A stretch of 10,003 nucleotides of DNA from Clostridiales bacterium (GTDB lineage Bacteria > Bacillota > Clostridia > Oscillospirales > Oscillospiraceae), in the NCBI GenBank assembly GCA_019422005.1, contig JAHZEF010000082.1, forward strand, positions 1-10,003, in the 5' to 3' direction. This document shows positions 6,638 through 10,003 of the stretch, one piece after another; position 1 is the first letter of the stretch; each line of letters opens with the position of its first letter. Under the pieces are notes generated by a model. It was not told the origin of the DNA, did not search any database, and saw nothing but the letters and a program-made list of their open reading frames with translations. The translations under genes and the position numbers were made by a program.

Positions 6638-7496
6638 GAATATTCAAAAATATATGGCGTTCGTCAGGACGGTGGAATGCGGAAGCTTTACAAAGGCCGC
6701 CGAGGCGCTCAACTACTCGCAGTCCGGCATCAGCCGCATGATTCTTGACCTGGAAAAAGAATGGAACGTTGTGCTGCTGGAACGGGGGAAAACGGGCGTA
6801 AGGCTGACAAGCGACGGCATGAAGCTGCTTCCCTGCGCAAGGAATGTATGCCTGGAATATGAAAAGCTGCAGACGGAGGTCAGCGAATTAAACGGCCTGC
6901 AGTCGGGCCTGATCCGCATCGGCACGTTTTCCAGCGTGGCGGCGCACTGGCTTCCGAATGTGATCCGGGAATTTCAAAAGGCGCATCCCCGCATCGACTA
7001 TGAGCTGCTGCTCGGCGATTACACGGAAATTGAGGCGTGGACGCTGGAGGGGCGTGTGGATTGCGGCTTTTTGCGCTTGCCTGCACGGCCGGAATTCGAA
7101 ACCATATTTTTGGAACAGGACAGGCTGCTTGCCGTTCTCCCGGAGCATCATGCCCTGGCGCGTTTGGAAAAGGTACCGGTTGCCGCGCTCTGTGACGATC
7201 CGTTCCTGCTGCTGGAAAAAGGGGGGAAAGCAGAGGTGTCGGAAATTTTTGAGCGCTGCGGCCTGACGCCGAATGTGCGCTTTACCACGTGGGACGATTA
7301 TGCCATCATGTCCATGGTGGAGAGCGGCCTGGGCGTCAGTATTCTGCCGGAACTGATCTTAAAGCGCGTTCCATACCGGATTGTCGCGAAAGAGCTGGAT
7401 GTTCCCGCATATCGCAGGATCGGCGTGGCGCTGCGGAGCAGGAAGAACGCCTCGCTGGCGGTCAGGCGCTTCCTGGAATACCTGCAGTACCGGTGA
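6636..7496 (+). CDS. LysR-family transcriptional regulator
   Basis: A 286-residue DNA-binding regulator of normal LysR length. The N-terminal winged helix-turn-helix is clear: 'FTKAAEALNYSQSGISRMI' near residues 18-36, followed by the wing 'LLERGKTGVRLTSDG'. The periplasmic-binding-protein-like effector domain starts at 'GLIRIGTFSSVAAHWLP' (about 88) and includes 'GRVDCGFL' and 'SMVESGLGVSILPEL'. The co-inducer is unknown. Two ATGs are in frame, 6630 and 6636; the family usually begins 'MNIQKYMAF', favouring 6636, but neither has a good ribosome site. LysR genes normally face their target across an operator-bearing spacer; here the neighbour's start overlaps and there is no spacer, so any promoter or operator would lie inside the proB-like sequence. 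I see no clear -35/-10 there. Confidence 0.93.
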   Translation: MNIQKYMAFVRTVECGSFTKAAEALNYSQSGISRMILDLEKEWNVVLLERGKTGVRLTSDGMKLLPCARNVCLEYEKLQTEVSELNGLQSGLIRIGTFSSVAAHWLPNVIREFQKAHPRIDYELLLGDYTEIEAWTLEGRVDCGFLRLPARPEFETIFLEQDRLLAVLPEHHALARLEKVPVAALCDDPFLLLEKGGKAEVSEIFERCGLTPNVRFTTWDDYAIMSMVESGLGVSILPELILKRVPYRIVAKELDVPAYRRIGVALRSRKNASLAVRRFLEYLQYR

Positions 7497-7522
7497 AGGC
7501 CGGGATCCCTGAATAGGAAACG

Positions 7523-7564
7523 GCGCCCCCGGCTCAACCGGATTTCCGATTGAACCGGGGGCGC
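7523..7564 (-). terminator. Terminator of the P-type ATPase gene
   Basis: A 19-bp stem (7523-7541 with 7546-7564) and 4-base loop lie 37 bases past the ATPase stop. On the minus strand the two imperfect positions become G·U pairs and TTT follows shortly after; on the plus strand the same positions are C/A mismatches and no T-run follows. It therefore fits minus-strand use better, though it may also stop LysR transcripts. The remainder of 7497-7600 shows no gene. Confidence 0.7.
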
Positions 7565-7600
7565 TGCGCTGCGATACGGCCGGTATGGCGATTCGGGCGG

Positions 7601-10003
<2,403 letters not shown>

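Noticed and set aside
6649..6677. TATATT as a -10 box for proB inside LysR
   Set aside because: The matching -35 is poor and the implied leader would be only about 5 bases.

Overview
The window looks like a chromosomal segment of a GC-rich anaerobic Firmicute. Protein styles (PepD, NagD-like HAD, a short ProB without a PUA domain, MATE, SERCA-like Ca2+ ATPase) resemble those of gut Clostridia of the Oscillospiraceae type. That placement is an inference from gene style and base composition; no rRNA or other marker is present. Most of the window is ordinary core or housekeeping sequence: no CRISPR array, insertion sequence, tRNA, phage gene or toxin-antitoxin pair was seen.

Layout. (1) 1-3162 is a run of three minus-strand genes, transcribed right to left: a small cysteine-rich TIGR04076-like protein (2806-3162), a MATE-family exporter (1231-2592) and a CPA2-type cation/proton antiporter whose 3' end lies off the left edge (1-944). 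Each has its own plausible sigma-70-type promoter with a 17-bp spacer, so they look like three separate units rather than an operon. (2) 3366-5729 holds two plus-strand genes, an aminoacyl-histidine dipeptidase (pepD) and a HAD-IIA phosphatase, each ended by a clear intrinsic terminator. (3) 5864-7496 holds a head-to-head pair: a glutamate 5-kinase-like gene (minus) and a LysR-family regulator (plus). (4) 7601 to the right edge is a minus-strand P-type Ca2+-transporting ATPase whose N-terminus lies beyond the window.

The most unusual spot is the proB/LysR junction near 6630-6637. The start codons overlap with no intergenic DNA, and the kinase lacks the N-terminal strand and the Lys-x-Gly-Thr-Ser nucleotide-binding segment. 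It also has Gly where the family has Asp in the LSDIDGLYD motif. This looks like a deletion or insertion breakpoint that left a non-functional proB. Secondary observations are a perfect stem-loop at the predicted 5' end of the TIGR04076 mRNA, a hairpin-packed spacer between the convergent HAD and proB genes, and a strand-asymmetric terminator below the ATPase. I did not find a convincing new multi-gene system here.

Functionally the genes are mostly independent: ion homeostasis (antiporter, Ca2+ ATPase), drug or metabolite export (MATE), dipeptide turnover (PepD), sugar-phosphate or nucleotide dephosphorylation (HAD-IIA), and one regulator of unknown target.
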